Origin: Dyadobacter linearis
GTDB taxonomy: Bacteria; Bacteroidota; Bacteroidia; Cytophagales; Spirosomataceae
NCBI RefSeq assembly: GCF_907165045.1
Contig: NZ_CAJRAU010000010.1
Span: forward strand, 124,001-188,000
Direction of reading: 5' to 3'
Length of the DNA stretch: 64,000 nt
The notes under the pieces were generated by a model. That model did not search any database. It was not told the DNA's origin and was given only the letters and a program-made list of their open reading frames with translations. Shown here one piece after another: positions 7,636 to 17,018 of this stretch (the first letter of the stretch is position 1; every line of letters starts with the position of its first letter). A program made the position numbers and the translations under genes.

Positions 7636-9447
7636 ATGTCTAAGGAACAACAAAATCAACCCCTTCCTGATTTCGATTGGGACAAAGCAGCAGACAAAGG
7701 CTTCGGTACAGGTTACTCTAGTGCTGACCGTGGTCGTCTGGAACAAATGTATGAAACTACTATTTCTCCGGTTCAGGAAAAAGAAGTGGTTAAAGGTATT
7801 GTAGTTGGTATTACCGACCGTGAGGTGATCCTGAATATCGGGTTCAAATCTGATGGTATCGTTTCATCCAATGAATTCCGCGACTTGCCGGGAATGAAGA
7901 TCGGCGACGAGGTGGAAGTTTACGTAGAAAACCAGGAAGACGCACAAGGTCAGCTGGTTCTTTCACGCAAGAAAGCAAAAGTTATTACTGCTTGGGACAA
8001 CATCCAGAAATCATTTGACGAGGATGTGGTTATCGATGCAAACGTTAAAAGAAGAACTAAGGGTGGTCTTATCGTTGATATCTTCGGTATTGAAGCATTC
8101 TTGCCAGGTTCTCAGATCGATGTTAAACCAATCCGCGATTTCGACATTTTTGTTGGAAAACGTATGGAGGTTAAAGTCGTTAAGATCAACTACGCAAATG
8201 ATAACGTAGTAGTATCTCACAAAGTACTGATCGAAAAAGATCTTGAAGCGCAACGCCAGCAGATCCTGAACAACCTTGAAAAAGGTCAGGTACTTGAAGG
8301 TGTGATCAAAAACATGACCAACTTCGGTGTATTCATCGACTTGGGTGGTGTTGACGGTCTGTTGCACATTACTGATATATCATGGGGTCGTATCAACCAC
8401 CCATCTGACCTGCTCGCGCTTGATCAGAAATTGAACGTGGTTGTTCTTGACTTTGATGAAGAGAAAAAACGTATCTCACTTGGTCTGAAACAACTGCAAT
8501 CTCATCCTTGGGATTCTTTGGCTGAAGAAATTCAGGTTGGATCGAAAGTTACAGGTCGTATTGTTAATGTTGCTGATTACGGTGCATTCCTTGAAATCAA
8601 ACCAGGTGTTGAAGGTTTGATCCACGTTTCGGAAATGTCATGGTCTCAGCACCTGCGTAATCCACAGGAGTTCATGAATGTGAATGACGAAATCAGTGCA
8701 GTAGTTTTGACACTGGATCGTAACGAGCGTAAAATGTCTCTTGGCATCAAACAACTGACTGAGGATCCTTGGACTCAGGCTTCTCTTAAAGAGAAATATG
8801 CTGTTGGAACCCGTCACAAAGGTGTTGTGCGTAACCTTACAAACTTCGGTTTGTTCATCGAACTTGAAGAAGGTATCGATGGTCTGGTTCACGTTTCTGA
8901 CCTTTCATGGACTAAGAAAATCAAGCATCCATCTGATTTTGTTAAAGTAAGTGACGAATTGGAAGTAGTTGTTCTTGAATTGGACGCAGATAACCGTCGT
9001 CTTGCTCTTGGTCACAAGCAATTGGAAGAAAATCCTTGGGATACTTTCGAAAGCATCTTCGAAGTAGGTTCAGTTCATAAGTCTACAATCGTTGCGAAAG
9101 GCGACAAGTTTGCGACTTTGGAACTTCCTTATGGTATTGAAGGAATTGCAGCTATCAAAAATCTTGCAAAAGAAGATGGTACTCTGGCAGAAGTAGGTGA
9201 AAGCCTTGACTTCACAGTTCTTGAATTCCTGAAAGACGAGAAGAAAATCGTATTGACACATTCAAAAGTGAAGCACGTTCCTGCTGAGGAAAAGAAAGAG
9301 GAAAGACCTGCAAAATCGGCTCCTGCAAAGGCGACGACCTCTGATGCTCCGGCAAAAGATGCAGAAAAATCTACTTTCGGCGACCTTAGTGTTCTTTCAG
9401 CTTTGAAAGAGCAAATGGAAGAAAGTGAGAAAAAAGGCAAAAAGTAA
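7636..9447 (+). CDS. rpsA: 30S ribosomal protein S1
   Basis: RNA-binding ribosomal protein that helps load structured or leaderless mRNAs, important in a phylum with weak Shine-Dalgarno use. The 603 residues contain consecutive S1 (OB-fold) repeats; the central ones share a clear GxVxxxxxFGxFIxL...GLxHxSxxSW pattern (for example KNMTNFGVFIDLGGVDGLLH and VRNLTNFGLFIELEEGIDGL). The tail is Lys/Ala/Glu-rich and probably disordered. Codon use is strongly biased, as expected for a highly expressed gene. It is followed after ~30 bases by the tRNA-Cys promoter. Confidence 0.97.
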   Translation: MSKEQQNQPLPDFDWDKAADKGFGTGYSSADRGRLEQMYETTISPVQEKEVVKGIVVGITDREVILNIGFKSDGIVSSNEFRDLPGMKIGDEVEVYVENQEDAQGQLVLSRKKAKVITAWDNIQKSFDEDVVIDANVKRRTKGGLIVDIFGIEAFLPGSQIDVKPIRDFDIFVGKRMEVKVVKINYANDNVVVSHKVLIEKDLEAQRQQILNNLEKGQVLEGVIKNMTNFGVFIDLGGVDGLLHITDISWGRINHPSDLLALDQKLNVVVLDFDEEKKRISLGLKQLQSHPWDSLAEEIQVGSKVTGRIVNVADYGAFLEIKPGVEGLIHVSEMSWSQHLRNPQEFMNVNDEISAVVLTLDRNERKMSLGIKQLTEDPWTQASLKEKYAVGTRHKGVVRNLTNFGLFIELEEGIDGLVHVSDLSWTKKIKHPSDFVKVSDELEVVVLELDADNRRLALGHKQLEENPWDTFESIFEVGSVHKSTIVAKGDKFATLELPYGIEGIAAIKNLAKEDGTLAEVGESLDFTVLEFLKDEKKIVLTHSKVKHVPAEEKKEERPAKSAPAKATTSDAPAKDAEKSTFGDLSVLSALKEQMEESEKKGKK

Positions 9448-9478
9448 CAAGTTAATGGTGAATAGCCGGAAAATTTGA

Positions 9479-9486
9479 TACTTTTG
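9479..9486 (+). promoter_or_regulatory. Probable tRNA-Cys promoter (-7 element)
   Basis: TACTTTTG fits TAnnTTTG and would place transcription start near 9493, about 40 bases before the tRNA. The -33 region is poor, so read-through from rpsA is also possible. Confidence 0.5.
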
Positions 9487-9491
9487 CACCC

Positions 9492-9527
9492 GGATTAGCT
9501 GCGGGTCATATGGCAAGCAGCTAATCT
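9492..9527 (+). other. Strong leader hairpin before tRNA-Cys
   Basis: GATTAGCTGC (9493-9502) and GCAGCTAATC (9517-9526) are perfectly complementary over 10 bp with a 14-base loop; the stem ends 7 bases before the tRNA. No T-run follows, so it is a poor terminator for rpsA and more likely a 5' leader structure of the tRNA transcript. Confidence 0.6.
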
Positions 9528-9533
9528 AAATTT

Positions 9534-9604
9534 GGTTCCGTGGCCGAGTGGCTAGGCAGAGGTCTGCAAAACCTCGTACAGCGGTTCGAATCCGCTCGGA
9601 ACCT
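9534..9604 (+). tRNA. tRNA-Cys (anticodon GCA)
   Basis: Acceptor strands GGTTCCG and CGGAACC pair over 7 bp with discriminator T. The anticodon stem GAGGT/ACCTC encloses CTGCAAA (anticodon GCA), and the T-arm carries GGTTCGAATCC. The 3' CCA is not encoded. Confidence 0.97.
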
Positions 9605-9658
9605 CCCTTGATTACAGGTAATTTTGCCCGCAAGTCTGGCACAAAAATTTATCTGAAA

Positions 9659-9709
9659 AATGCCATTTGCATCGGTCGCTTTTTAGCACTGACAAATGGT
9701 ATTTTTTTT
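9659..9709 (+). terminator. Terminator after tRNA-Cys
   Basis: AATGCCATTTG (9659-9669) pairs with CAAATGGTATT (9693-9703, one G-T pair) and is followed by a run of T. It ends the rpsA/tRNA-Cys unit. The remaining ~110 bases before the next promoter are AT-rich with no visible gene. Confidence 0.8.
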
Positions 9710-9820
9710 GCTAAATACTTGAAAATCAAATCAAATCTGGAAAGTAGGTGCTACTAAAAATACCCAATAAATTAGACAAATTATAAATAAGATACGGGTT
9801 CAAAATATCACTGAAATACT

Positions 9821-9851
9821 TTTGTGGATAAAAAATCGTAAGCTAGTTTTG
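9821..9851 (+). promoter_or_regulatory. Consensus promoter of the ACIII-cytochrome oxidase operon
   Basis: TTTG (9821-9824), exactly 19 bases, then TAGTTTTG (9844-9851): a perfect fit to the Bacteroidota housekeeping sigma consensus TTTG-N19-TAnnTTTG. The expected transcription start, near 9858, leaves a short leader of about 22 bases before the actA ATG. Confidence 0.85.
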
Positions 9852-9879
9852 TCTGTTGAAGAATAATGAATAGTTGATT

Positions 9880-11172
9880 ATGAATATATCATTCCGTATG
9901 AACGCTGAGTTTCGTTCTTACTTAAGTTACTCAAGAATCCTTTTCACAATTGCGGTAGCACTGCTCCTGAACGTACAAAATCTGGCATTTGCTCAAGATA
10001 GTACAGCGACAGCTGCCGCAGCACCTGCCGGTGGCGGGGACGCTGCAAAAGGTGAAACACTGTTTAAAAATAACTGTGCGCAGTGCCACGCTGTTACAGA
10101 TGAAAGAGTGGTTGGGCCTGGTTTAAAAGGTGTAAGCAGCCGCCATGATTTTGCATGGCTAGCTAAGTGGGTACGCAACTCACAGGCAGTTATTGCTTCC
10201 GGTGATCCTTACGCGGTTAAAATCTACAACGAATATTCAAAAGCCCAAATGACAAGTTTTCCAAACTTGTCCGACGATGATATCAAAGGGATTTTTGCAT
10301 ATGTTGATCAAGCTGCTACCGCAGCAGCACCAGCAGCCGCAGCAGGTGGCGGGGCAGTCGCAGCAGGTGGTGATGCGCAGGGTGGAGGTCCATCTGACTT
10401 ATTCGTAATCGTTCTCGTTGCATTGGTATTGGTTATGATACTGGTACTTGGTGTTCTGCTCGTAATTGTTTCTCTATTGTCGAAAGCAGTTAACGGTGAT
10501 GAGAGCGAAGTGGCAGGCAAAAAGGATTTCATGACAAACCTGAGCAATTCATTGAAACGCATCTCAATGGATCCGGCTATCAGATCTGCTACGTTGTGGA
10601 TATTCGTCCTGCTTGTTCTGAAAGCGACTTTGGATGGGGCGTATAGTGTAGGTGTTCAGCAAGGTTACGCGCCTAAGCAACCAATTTCTTTCTCTCACAA
10701 GCTACACGCAGGTGAATATAAGATTGATTGTAACTACTGCCACACAGGCGTTAACCGGGGTAAGTCTGCACATATTCCTTCTGCTAATATCTGTATGAAC
10801 TGCCACGGGGTTATCAAAAAAGAATCTCCTGAAATTCAAAAGATTTATACCTCAATTGAAAATAACCAGCCAATCGAATGGGTTAGGGTGCACAACCTTC
10901 CGGATCTGGCCTATTTCAACCATGCTCAACACGTTAATGTGGGCGGCCTTGAATGTCAGAGTTGCCACGGAGAGGTTGAGAAAATGGAAGTTATTCAACA
11001 GCGTTCGTCATTAACAATGGGTTGGTGTATCGATTGCCACCGCAAAACGGAAGTCAATACAAAAGACAATCAATATTATGATAAGCTGGTGCAGTTACAC
11101 GCTTCGGAAAGCAAAGAAGCATTGAAAGTAGCTGATATAGGTGGTTTGGAATGTTCTAAATGCCACTATTAA
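9880..11172 (+). CDS. actA: Alternative complex III subunit ActA, multihaem cytochrome c with N-terminal monohaem domain
   Basis: Periplasm-facing electron-transfer subunit of alternative complex III (ACIII), the quinol:cytochrome c oxidoreductase that replaces bc1 in this phylum. I use the ATG at 9880; a TTG two codons upstream adds nothing. A signal peptide is followed by a monohaem domain with CAQCH near residue 66. An Ala/Gly-rich linker (about 145-170) and a hydrophobic segment (about 173-200) follow, then a second near 236-255. Five more CxxCH motifs come after these: CNYCH, CMNCH, CQSCH, CIDCH and CSKCH. That gives six haem sites, one more than the pentahaem core known for ActA. The N-terminal domain looks like a tethered electron shuttle (inference). 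First gene of the operon. Confidence 0.92.
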   Translation: MNISFRMNAEFRSYLSYSRILFTIAVALLLNVQNLAFAQDSTATAAAAPAGGGDAAKGETLFKNNCAQCHAVTDERVVGPGLKGVSSRHDFAWLAKWVRNSQAVIASGDPYAVKIYNEYSKAQMTSFPNLSDDDIKGIFAYVDQAATAAAPAAAAGGGAVAAGGDAQGGGPSDLFVIVLVALVLVMILVLGVLLVIVSLLSKAVNGDESEVAGKKDFMTNLSNSLKRISMDPAIRSATLWIFVLLVLKATLDGAYSVGVQQGYAPKQPISFSHKLHAGEYKIDCNYCHTGVNRGKSAHIPSANICMNCHGVIKKESPEIQKIYTSIENNQPIEWVRVHNLPDLAYFNHAQHVNVGGLECQSCHGEVEKMEVIQQRSSLTMGWCIDCHRKTEVNTKDNQYYDKLVQLHASESKEALKVADIGGLECSKCHY

Positions 11173-11222
11173 TCCAATAGAAATTAATACCAGAATACAA
11201 CGCATTTGTATTGAATAGTTTT

Positions 11223-14200
11223 ATGGAAAATACTAATAAGAGATATTGGCGGGGACTAGAGGAGCTACGGAATGACGAGAAATTTGTAAAGGATGCGGCT
11301 TCTGAATTTGCTGCTGAACCTACTGAGAGCCAATACGAAAGTCTGATTGACGGAGTTGGCACCCATCGCCGTGATTTCCTTAAAGTTCTTGGTTTCGGAA
11401 TGGCGGCAGTTTCTCTTGCGGCTTGCGAGGCTCCTGTTAAAAAAGCTATCCCATATATCAATAAGCCGGAAGGTGAATTCCCTACCATCGCTAACTGGTA
11501 TGCGACTACTTACGCTGAAAACGGGGATTATGCCAGTATTTTGGTAAAAACGCGTGAGGGAAGGCCGGTTAAAATTGAACCGAATTCACTATCAAAAATT
11601 TCTGCGGGAACTAGTGCCCGCGCTCAGGCTTCTCTGCTTGGACTATATGACAATGAAAAATTAAGAGGCCCTAAAAAGGGAGAAGATACAAAAGTTAGCT
11701 GGGAGACAGTTGACAAGGAGATTACCCAACAGTTAACGCAAATTGCGGGTAACGGAGGAGCAATCCGCATTCTTTCACAGACAATCTTAAGTCCGTCTAC
11801 TAAATCTGTTATCGCAGATTTTACTAGCAAATATCCTACAACTACTCATGTTGTATATGATGCAAATTCCTCTTCCGCTATTCTGAAAGGAAACGAAATT
11901 TCATTTGGCAAAGCGGTATTGCCTTCCTATGATTTTGGCAAAGCGAAAGTAATTGTTGGCATAGAGGCGGATTTCCTTGGAACCTGGATCACGCCTGATA
12001 CCTATTCTAAGCAATATGGTGAAACGAGAGCATTAGGCAGTGGCAAGGACGGTAAGAAGGAAATGTCACGCCATTACCAGTTTGAGGCAGGACTATCTGT
12101 AACCGGATCAAATGCTGACTATCGTTCAGCTATTAAGCCTTCACAAGTTGGTTTAGTTGTCGGTTCATTATACAAGAAAGTTGCTGCCAAGCTGGGAGGC
12201 GCTTCAATATCTGCTCCTTCAATAGAGATTCCAAACCTCGATAAAGCAGCGAACGATTTGATTGCAGCGAAAGGACAGGCACTTGTTGTTAGTGGAGTTA
12301 ATGATCCGGCTGTTCAGGTTGTGGTGAATGCTTTAAATAGTTTGCTAGGAAGTTACGGTACTACAATTAATCTTGATAAGCCTGCTAACTATCGCCAGGG
12401 GAGTGACATTGCAATGAACCAATTCATTGATGATGTAAAAGGCGGTAAAATTGCCGGGGTTATTTTACTGGGAGCTAATCCGGTATACGATCATCCTCGG
12501 GGTTCTGAATTGGCAGCGGCATTGCCGAAAGTTCAGTTCAGTGTGTCATTCAATGATCGCGCAGATGAAACATCTTCATTGATGAAATACATCTGTCCGG
12601 CTCCTCACTACTTGGAATCTTGGAATGATGCAGAACCTCTTGCCGGCTCTTTCAGCCTGGTACAACCTACCATCAGTCATATCTTTAGTACGCGTCAGGC
12701 TCAGGAAAGTTTACTGAAATGGGCGGGTCAGCCTTCTGATTATCACGAATATGTAAAGGCATATTGGAGAAAGAACATATTTTCTCTGGGCGCAGGAGGT
12801 GATTTCGAAGCATTTTGGGTAAAATCACTTCACGACGGAGTATTTGATTCAAATTCAACAGCTATTGCGTCTGGTGCCACATTTGCCGGAGATATAAATG
12901 CCGCAAGTGCCAGCATTGCGAAAACTTACAAAGCAGCTTCTACAGGAATCGAGTTGGTTCTGTTCGAAAACGTAGGCATTGGTAATGGTGCTACGGCTAA
13001 TAATCCTTGGCTACAAGAGTTGCCCGAGCCGGTTACGAAGGCTTGCTGGGATAATCACGCTTGTGTTTCTCAGAAAACAGCAACTGACTTAGGACTTGCT
13101 CAGGGTGATGTTGTTAAGGTAGAAAGTAAAGGAAAATCTGTTGAAGTGCCTGTTATTATACAGCCAGGGCAGGCTAATGGTACAGTTTCAATAGCTATCG
13201 GATTTGGCCGGGAGAAGGCAGGTAAATCAGCAAATGGTGTTGGAAAGAATGTATATCCTTTCGCAACATCTATCGGCGGGTATCTCTCATTCTTACCTGG
13301 TGAAGTTGTTATCTCTAAGACAGGAGATACGCGCGAGATAGCTCAGACTCAGACGCACAATACTGTGATGAACCGGAAATCGGTTTTGCAGGAGACAGTG
13401 TTATCTCATTTCCAAAAAGACCCACAAGCTGGTCGGTTTATCCCAAAAATTCCAACATCAGAAGGTACTGTTGATGCGACGGATCTGACCCTTTGGAATG
13501 GTCATAAATATAAGAACCACTCATGGGGTATGGTCATTGACCTGAATACGTGTTTCGGTTGTGGCGCCTGTGTGGTGAGCTGCCAGGCTGAGAATAATGT
13601 TCCGGTTGTTGGCCGTCAGGAAGTTATCAATAGCCGTGAAATGCACTGGATACGTATCGATAGATATTATAGCAGCGATGCGGATGTTGAAGATTTAAGA
13701 GGTTTAGAAATAGCGTCTGAAAATCCGGAAGTGACTTTCCAGCCGATGCTATGTCAGCATTGCAACAATGCACCTTGTGAAACAGTATGTCCGGTATTGG
13801 CAACTACGCACAGTTCAGAAGGTCTTAACCAAATGACCTACAACCGCTGTGTTGGAACGAGATACTGCGCAAATAACTGCCCATATAAAGTACGTCGCTT
13901 CAACTGGTTCAAATATTTTGATAACGACAACTTTGATTACAATTTCAATAATGACCTTGGTAAAATGGTCATTAACCCAGACGTAACAGTTCGTTCAAGA
14001 GGGGTAATTGAGAAATGCTCAATGTGTGTTCACAGAATACAGGAAGCGAAACTGACAGCTAAGAAAGAAAGAAGAAGAATTGTAGATGGAGAAGTGAATG
14101 TGGCTTGTGCCTCTGCATGTTCAACCGGCGCTATCACTTTTGGAGACATGAACGATCCGGAAAGCCGAATTTCTAAAATTCTTGAAGAAGAACGTGAAGG

Positions 14201-14315
14201 AAGAGCTTTCCACATGCTGGAAGAAATTAACGTTCGTCCACAGCTTTCTTATCTGACCAAGGTTCGTAATAAGGATGTTACTGCTAAGCCTGCGGAAGCA
14301 AAAGAGCACGCTTAA
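11223..14315 (+). CDS. actB: Alternative complex III subunit ActB, molybdopterin-like/iron-sulfur fusion
   Basis: Large iron-sulfur subunit of ACIII, 1030 residues from the ATG at 11223 (a TTG 12 bases upstream is rejected). The N-terminus carries a twin-arginine motif HRRDFLKVLGF (about 48-58) followed by LAACE, suggesting Tat export. The long middle part resembles molybdopterin oxidoreductases, but in ACIII this domain holds no cofactor. The C-terminal third is ferredoxin-like: CFGCGACVVSC near 776, CQHC...CETVCP near 843, CVGTRYCANNCP near 874 and CSMC...CASAC near 931. Such sets bind Fe-S clusters that pass electrons from quinol to the ActA haems. It is the fused B1-B2 form usual in Bacteroidota. 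Confidence 0.95.
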   Translation: MENTNKRYWRGLEELRNDEKFVKDAASEFAAEPTESQYESLIDGVGTHRRDFLKVLGFGMAAVSLAACEAPVKKAIPYINKPEGEFPTIANWYATTYAENGDYASILVKTREGRPVKIEPNSLSKISAGTSARAQASLLGLYDNEKLRGPKKGEDTKVSWETVDKEITQQLTQIAGNGGAIRILSQTILSPSTKSVIADFTSKYPTTTHVVYDANSSSAILKGNEISFGKAVLPSYDFGKAKVIVGIEADFLGTWITPDTYSKQYGETRALGSGKDGKKEMSRHYQFEAGLSVTGSNADYRSAIKPSQVGLVVGSLYKKVAAKLGGASISAPSIEIPNLDKAANDLIAAKGQALVVSGVNDPAVQVVVNALNSLLGSYGTTINLDKPANYRQGSDIAMNQFIDDVKGGKIAGVILLGANPVYDHPRGSELAAALPKVQFSVSFNDRADETSSLMKYICPAPHYLESWNDAEPLAGSFSLVQPTISHIFSTRQAQESLLKWAGQPSDYHEYVKAYWRKNIFSLGAGGDFEAFWVKSLHDGVFDSNSTAIASGATFAGDINAASASIAKTYKAASTGIELVLFENVGIGNGATANNPWLQELPEPVTKACWDNHACVSQKTATDLGLAQGDVVKVESKGKSVEVPVIIQPGQANGTVSIAIGFGREKAGKSANGVGKNVYPFATSIGGYLSFLPGEVVISKTGDTREIAQTQTHNTVMNRKSVLQETVLSHFQKDPQAGRFIPKIPTSEGTVDATDLTLWNGHKYKNHSWGMVIDLNTCFGCGACVVSCQAENNVPVVGRQEVINSREMHWIRIDRYYSSDADVEDLRGLEIASENPEVTFQPMLCQHCNNAPCETVCPVLATTHSSEGLNQMTYNRCVGTRYCANNCPYKVRRFNWFKYFDNDNFDYNFNNDLGKMVINPDVTVRSRGVIEKCSMCVHRIQEAKLTAKKERRRIVDGEVNVACASACSTGAITFGDMNDPESRISKILEEEREGRAFHMLEEINVRPQLSYLTKVRNKDVTAKPAEAKEHA

Positions 14316-14363
14316 TATTAAAGGGTATAATTGAAGTTTAAATCATTATAAATAGATAGTAGT

Positions 14364-15797
14364 ATGCATGTTACTTCACCTGTAAGAGAACCGCTGATTC
14401 AAGGTGGGAAAACGTACGCAGACGTAACGGAAGATATATGTCGGCATGTGGAAGGTGCTCCAACTAAAGAGTGGAAAATTGCCTTTGGTATCTCTCTTTT
14501 GGTCTTGGCATATGGTACTGTCTGCCTGGCTTGGACCTGGTGGGAAGGTTTGGGTGTATGGGGTCTGAATAAAACTGTCGGCTGGGCTTGGGATATTACC
14601 AACTTCGTTTGGTGGGTTGGTATTGGTCACGCGGGAACGCTGATTTCTGCGATTCTTTTGCTGTTTCGCCAGAAATGGAGAACATCTATCAACCGCGCAG
14701 CTGAGGCGATGACCATTTTCGCCGTTATTTGTGCAGCTTCATTTATTTTAATGCACATGGGCCGTCCCTGGATGGCATACTGGGCATTGCCGCTTCCAAA
14801 TGCTTTCGGATCACTTTGGGTGAACTTTAACTCACCACTTGTTTGGGACGTTTTTGCGATCAGTACTTATTTCTCGGTTTCGCTGGTTTTCTGGTACATC
14901 GGTCTGATTCCTGACCTTGCTACAATCCGTGATCGCGCTACTAGTAAAGTCTCTCGTTTCATGTATGGTACTTTCGCAATGGGCTGGGATGGTTCAGCAA
15001 AAACCTGGGCACGTTATGAATACATCAGCTTAATCCTTGCAGGTCTTTCAACGCCACTGGTACTTTCGGTTCACACAATCGTTAGTATGGACTTTGCTAC
15101 TTCCGTAATTCCGGGATGGCATACAACAATCTTCCCTCCATACTTTGTGGCAGGAGCGATTTTCTCAGGTTTCGCAATGGTTCAAAACTTGATGCTTATT
15201 ACCAGGGTCGTTTACAAGCTCGAAGATTATATAACATTGGAGCACATCGAGACAATGAACAAGGTTATTACATTGACCGGTTCTGTAGTAGGTGTGGCTT
15301 ACATTACTGAGTTTTTTATCGCCTGGTATGGTGGGGTTGAATATGAATATTACGCATTTTTCAACCGTATGACCGGGCCATATTGGTGGGCATATTGGGC
15401 GATGATGACATGTAACGTAATTTCTCCTCAGCTTTTCTGGTCAAGAAAACTGCGTCGCAGCATTACATTTACTTTCTTCATATCTATTGTAGTAAATATC
15501 GGAATGTGGTTTGAACGATTTGTAATTATCGTTACGTCACTTCACCGTGACTATATACCATCCAGCTGGGCGATGTTCTCACCAACACGCTATGATATTG
15601 GTGATTACATATTCTCATTCGGTTTGTTCTTTACGCTCTTCCTTCTATTCTCGAAGTATCTGCCGGTAGTGAATATGGCAGAAGTGAAGGCCGTATTACG
15701 TTCAACATCAGCTCAGCTTCCGGCAAAAATAGCTGGTGTTGCGAAAGTAAGGCAACGTGGAACAGCTGAACCGGCATTTGACAAAGACAAAGAATAG
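14364..15797 (+). CDS. actC: Alternative complex III subunit ActC (NrfD/PsrC-like membrane protein)
   Basis: Polytopic inner-membrane subunit of ACIII, homologous to the polysulfide reductase membrane subunit PsrC/NrfD and thought to contribute the quinol site and a possible proton path. The 477 residues contain about ten hydrophobic helices, with the first near residues 40-60 (FGISLLVLAYGTVCLAWTWW). Conserved family features visible by eye are the WWVGIGHAGTLISA segment and the FNRMTGPYWWAYW loop. It sits between actB and actD with short gaps (48 and 34 bases). Confidence 0.95.
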   Translation: MHVTSPVREPLIQGGKTYADVTEDICRHVEGAPTKEWKIAFGISLLVLAYGTVCLAWTWWEGLGVWGLNKTVGWAWDITNFVWWVGIGHAGTLISAILLLFRQKWRTSINRAAEAMTIFAVICAASFILMHMGRPWMAYWALPLPNAFGSLWVNFNSPLVWDVFAISTYFSVSLVFWYIGLIPDLATIRDRATSKVSRFMYGTFAMGWDGSAKTWARYEYISLILAGLSTPLVLSVHTIVSMDFATSVIPGWHTTIFPPYFVAGAIFSGFAMVQNLMLITRVVYKLEDYITLEHIETMNKVITLTGSVVGVAYITEFFIAWYGGVEYEYYAFFNRMTGPYWWAYWAMMTCNVISPQLFWSRKLRRSITFTFFISIVVNIGMWFERFVIIVTSLHRDYIPSSWAMFSPTRYDIGDYIFSFGLFFTLFLLFSKYLPVVNMAEVKAVLRSTSAQLPAKIAGVAKVRQRGTAEPAFDKDKE

Positions 15798-15831
15798 GGA
15801 GACTTTCTGATATTTAATAATTAGTAATAGT

Positions 15832-16362
15832 ATGGCAGAATTATCTGGTAAATATTTGGTCGGAGTTTATGACGATGACGATACTGTGCTTCATGCAGTT
15901 CCCAGACTTAGAAAAGCTGGCGTGAAGATCAAGGAGGTTTATTCTCCGTTTCCAATCCATGGTATGGATGAAGCATTGGGGCACCCAAGAACCAGAATTG
16001 GTATAGCTGCATTTATGTTCGGTGTAACAGGATGCTGCGTAGCTTTAACATTGATGATCTGGACCATGGGGATAGACTGGCCGATGATTATTGGTGGAAA
16101 AGATCCGATTTCAATTCCAGCTTATATTCCTATTACATTTGAGCTTACTGTACTTTTTACAGCTTTCGGAATGGTAATTACATTCTTTATCTCGAATGGA
16201 TTGGGGCCCGGCACACATGCTCACCCTAGGTTTGATGTACGCTCAACGGATAATAAGTTCGTAATGGCGATAGATTTGGGAAGAAATTCTATGACAGTTG
16301 AAGACATTTCCAGAGCATTAAAGGACAGTGGAGCTGAGGAAGTCAACATCAAGCAATTTTAA
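15832..16362 (+). CDS. actD: Alternative complex III subunit ActD (DUF3341)
   Basis: Small membrane subunit of ACIII, 176 residues. A soluble N-terminal part opens with KYLVGVYDDDDTVLHAVPRL and is followed by two membrane helices (about 60-80 and 98-125), typical of DUF3341. The C-terminal region is soluble. In solved ACIII it packs beside ActC/ActF; it carries no cofactor. Its TAA stop shares one base with the ATG of actE, indicating tight translational coupling. Confidence 0.93.
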   Translation: MAELSGKYLVGVYDDDDTVLHAVPRLRKAGVKIKEVYSPFPIHGMDEALGHPRTRIGIAAFMFGVTGCCVALTLMIWTMGIDWPMIIGGKDPISIPAYIPITFELTVLFTAFGMVITFFISNGLGPGTHAHPRFDVRSTDNKFVMAIDLGRNSMTVEDISRALKDSGAEEVNIKQF

Positions 16363-16985
16363 TGAAGTTTGAGACGATGAAATTCAAGAGTATATATAAA
16401 GGTATTTTGGTAGCTGCGGTTGTTCTGACTGCTGCATCCAGTTGTAAGAAAGATCTGAATGATCCTGGGAAGGAATATGCACCTAACATGTACCTACCCG
16501 TGGGCTATGAACCTTACAAGCAGGAAAAGGCAAATCCTATTAACCCAATGGGATTAACAATGCGTCTGCCGGTTGCTGGGACTGTTGCAAGGAGGAATTA
16601 TCAGACTTCATTTGGTCAGGCGGACTCGGCAACTGTCGATTTGATGGTTTACAATATTGCCGCTGATAGCATTGGAATTGCTGAAAAAGTATTGAAAAAC
16701 CCTATTCCTTTGACCGATGCGTCAATGGCGGAAGGTAAGATCTTATATGAACGTTATTGCCAGCATTGTCACGGTGCTACTGGCGCCGGGGATGGAAAGG
16801 TTGGTGCTATGTATAAAGGGGTTCCTAATTATGCAAGCGATGCGTACAAGAATATGAATGAAGGGCATATCTTCCACGTGATTACATATGGAAAAGCTCG
16901 GATGTGGCCTCACGGCTCTCAAATTGATCCAGCCGAGCGTTGGAAGATTGTACATTACGTACAGAAGTTGCAGAAAGGGGCGTAA
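16362..16985 (+). CDS. actE: Alternative complex III subunit ActE, monohaem cytochrome c lipoprotein
   Basis: Monohaem c subunit of ACIII, 207 residues. The N-terminus is a lipoprotein signal with the lipidated Cys at residue 28 (AASSCKK). An in-frame ATG five codons later is an alternative start that keeps the signal. The haem motif CQHCH is at 133-137 with the typical GATGAGDGKVG continuation; a Met in ARMWPHGSQ is a plausible sixth ligand. In ACIII this haem is thought to be near the electron exit toward the oxidase or a mobile cytochrome. Confidence 0.94.
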   Translation: MKFETMKFKSIYKGILVAAVVLTAASSCKKDLNDPGKEYAPNMYLPVGYEPYKQEKANPINPMGLTMRLPVAGTVARRNYQTSFGQADSATVDLMVYNIAADSIGIAEKVLKNPIPLTDASMAEGKILYERYCQHCHGATGAGDGKVGAMYKGVPNYASDAYKNMNEGHIFHVITYGKARMWPHGSQIDPAERWKIVHYVQKLQKGA

Positions 16986-17018
16986 TTATATTTTTAATAA
17001 CGGAGAAATAAATACATA

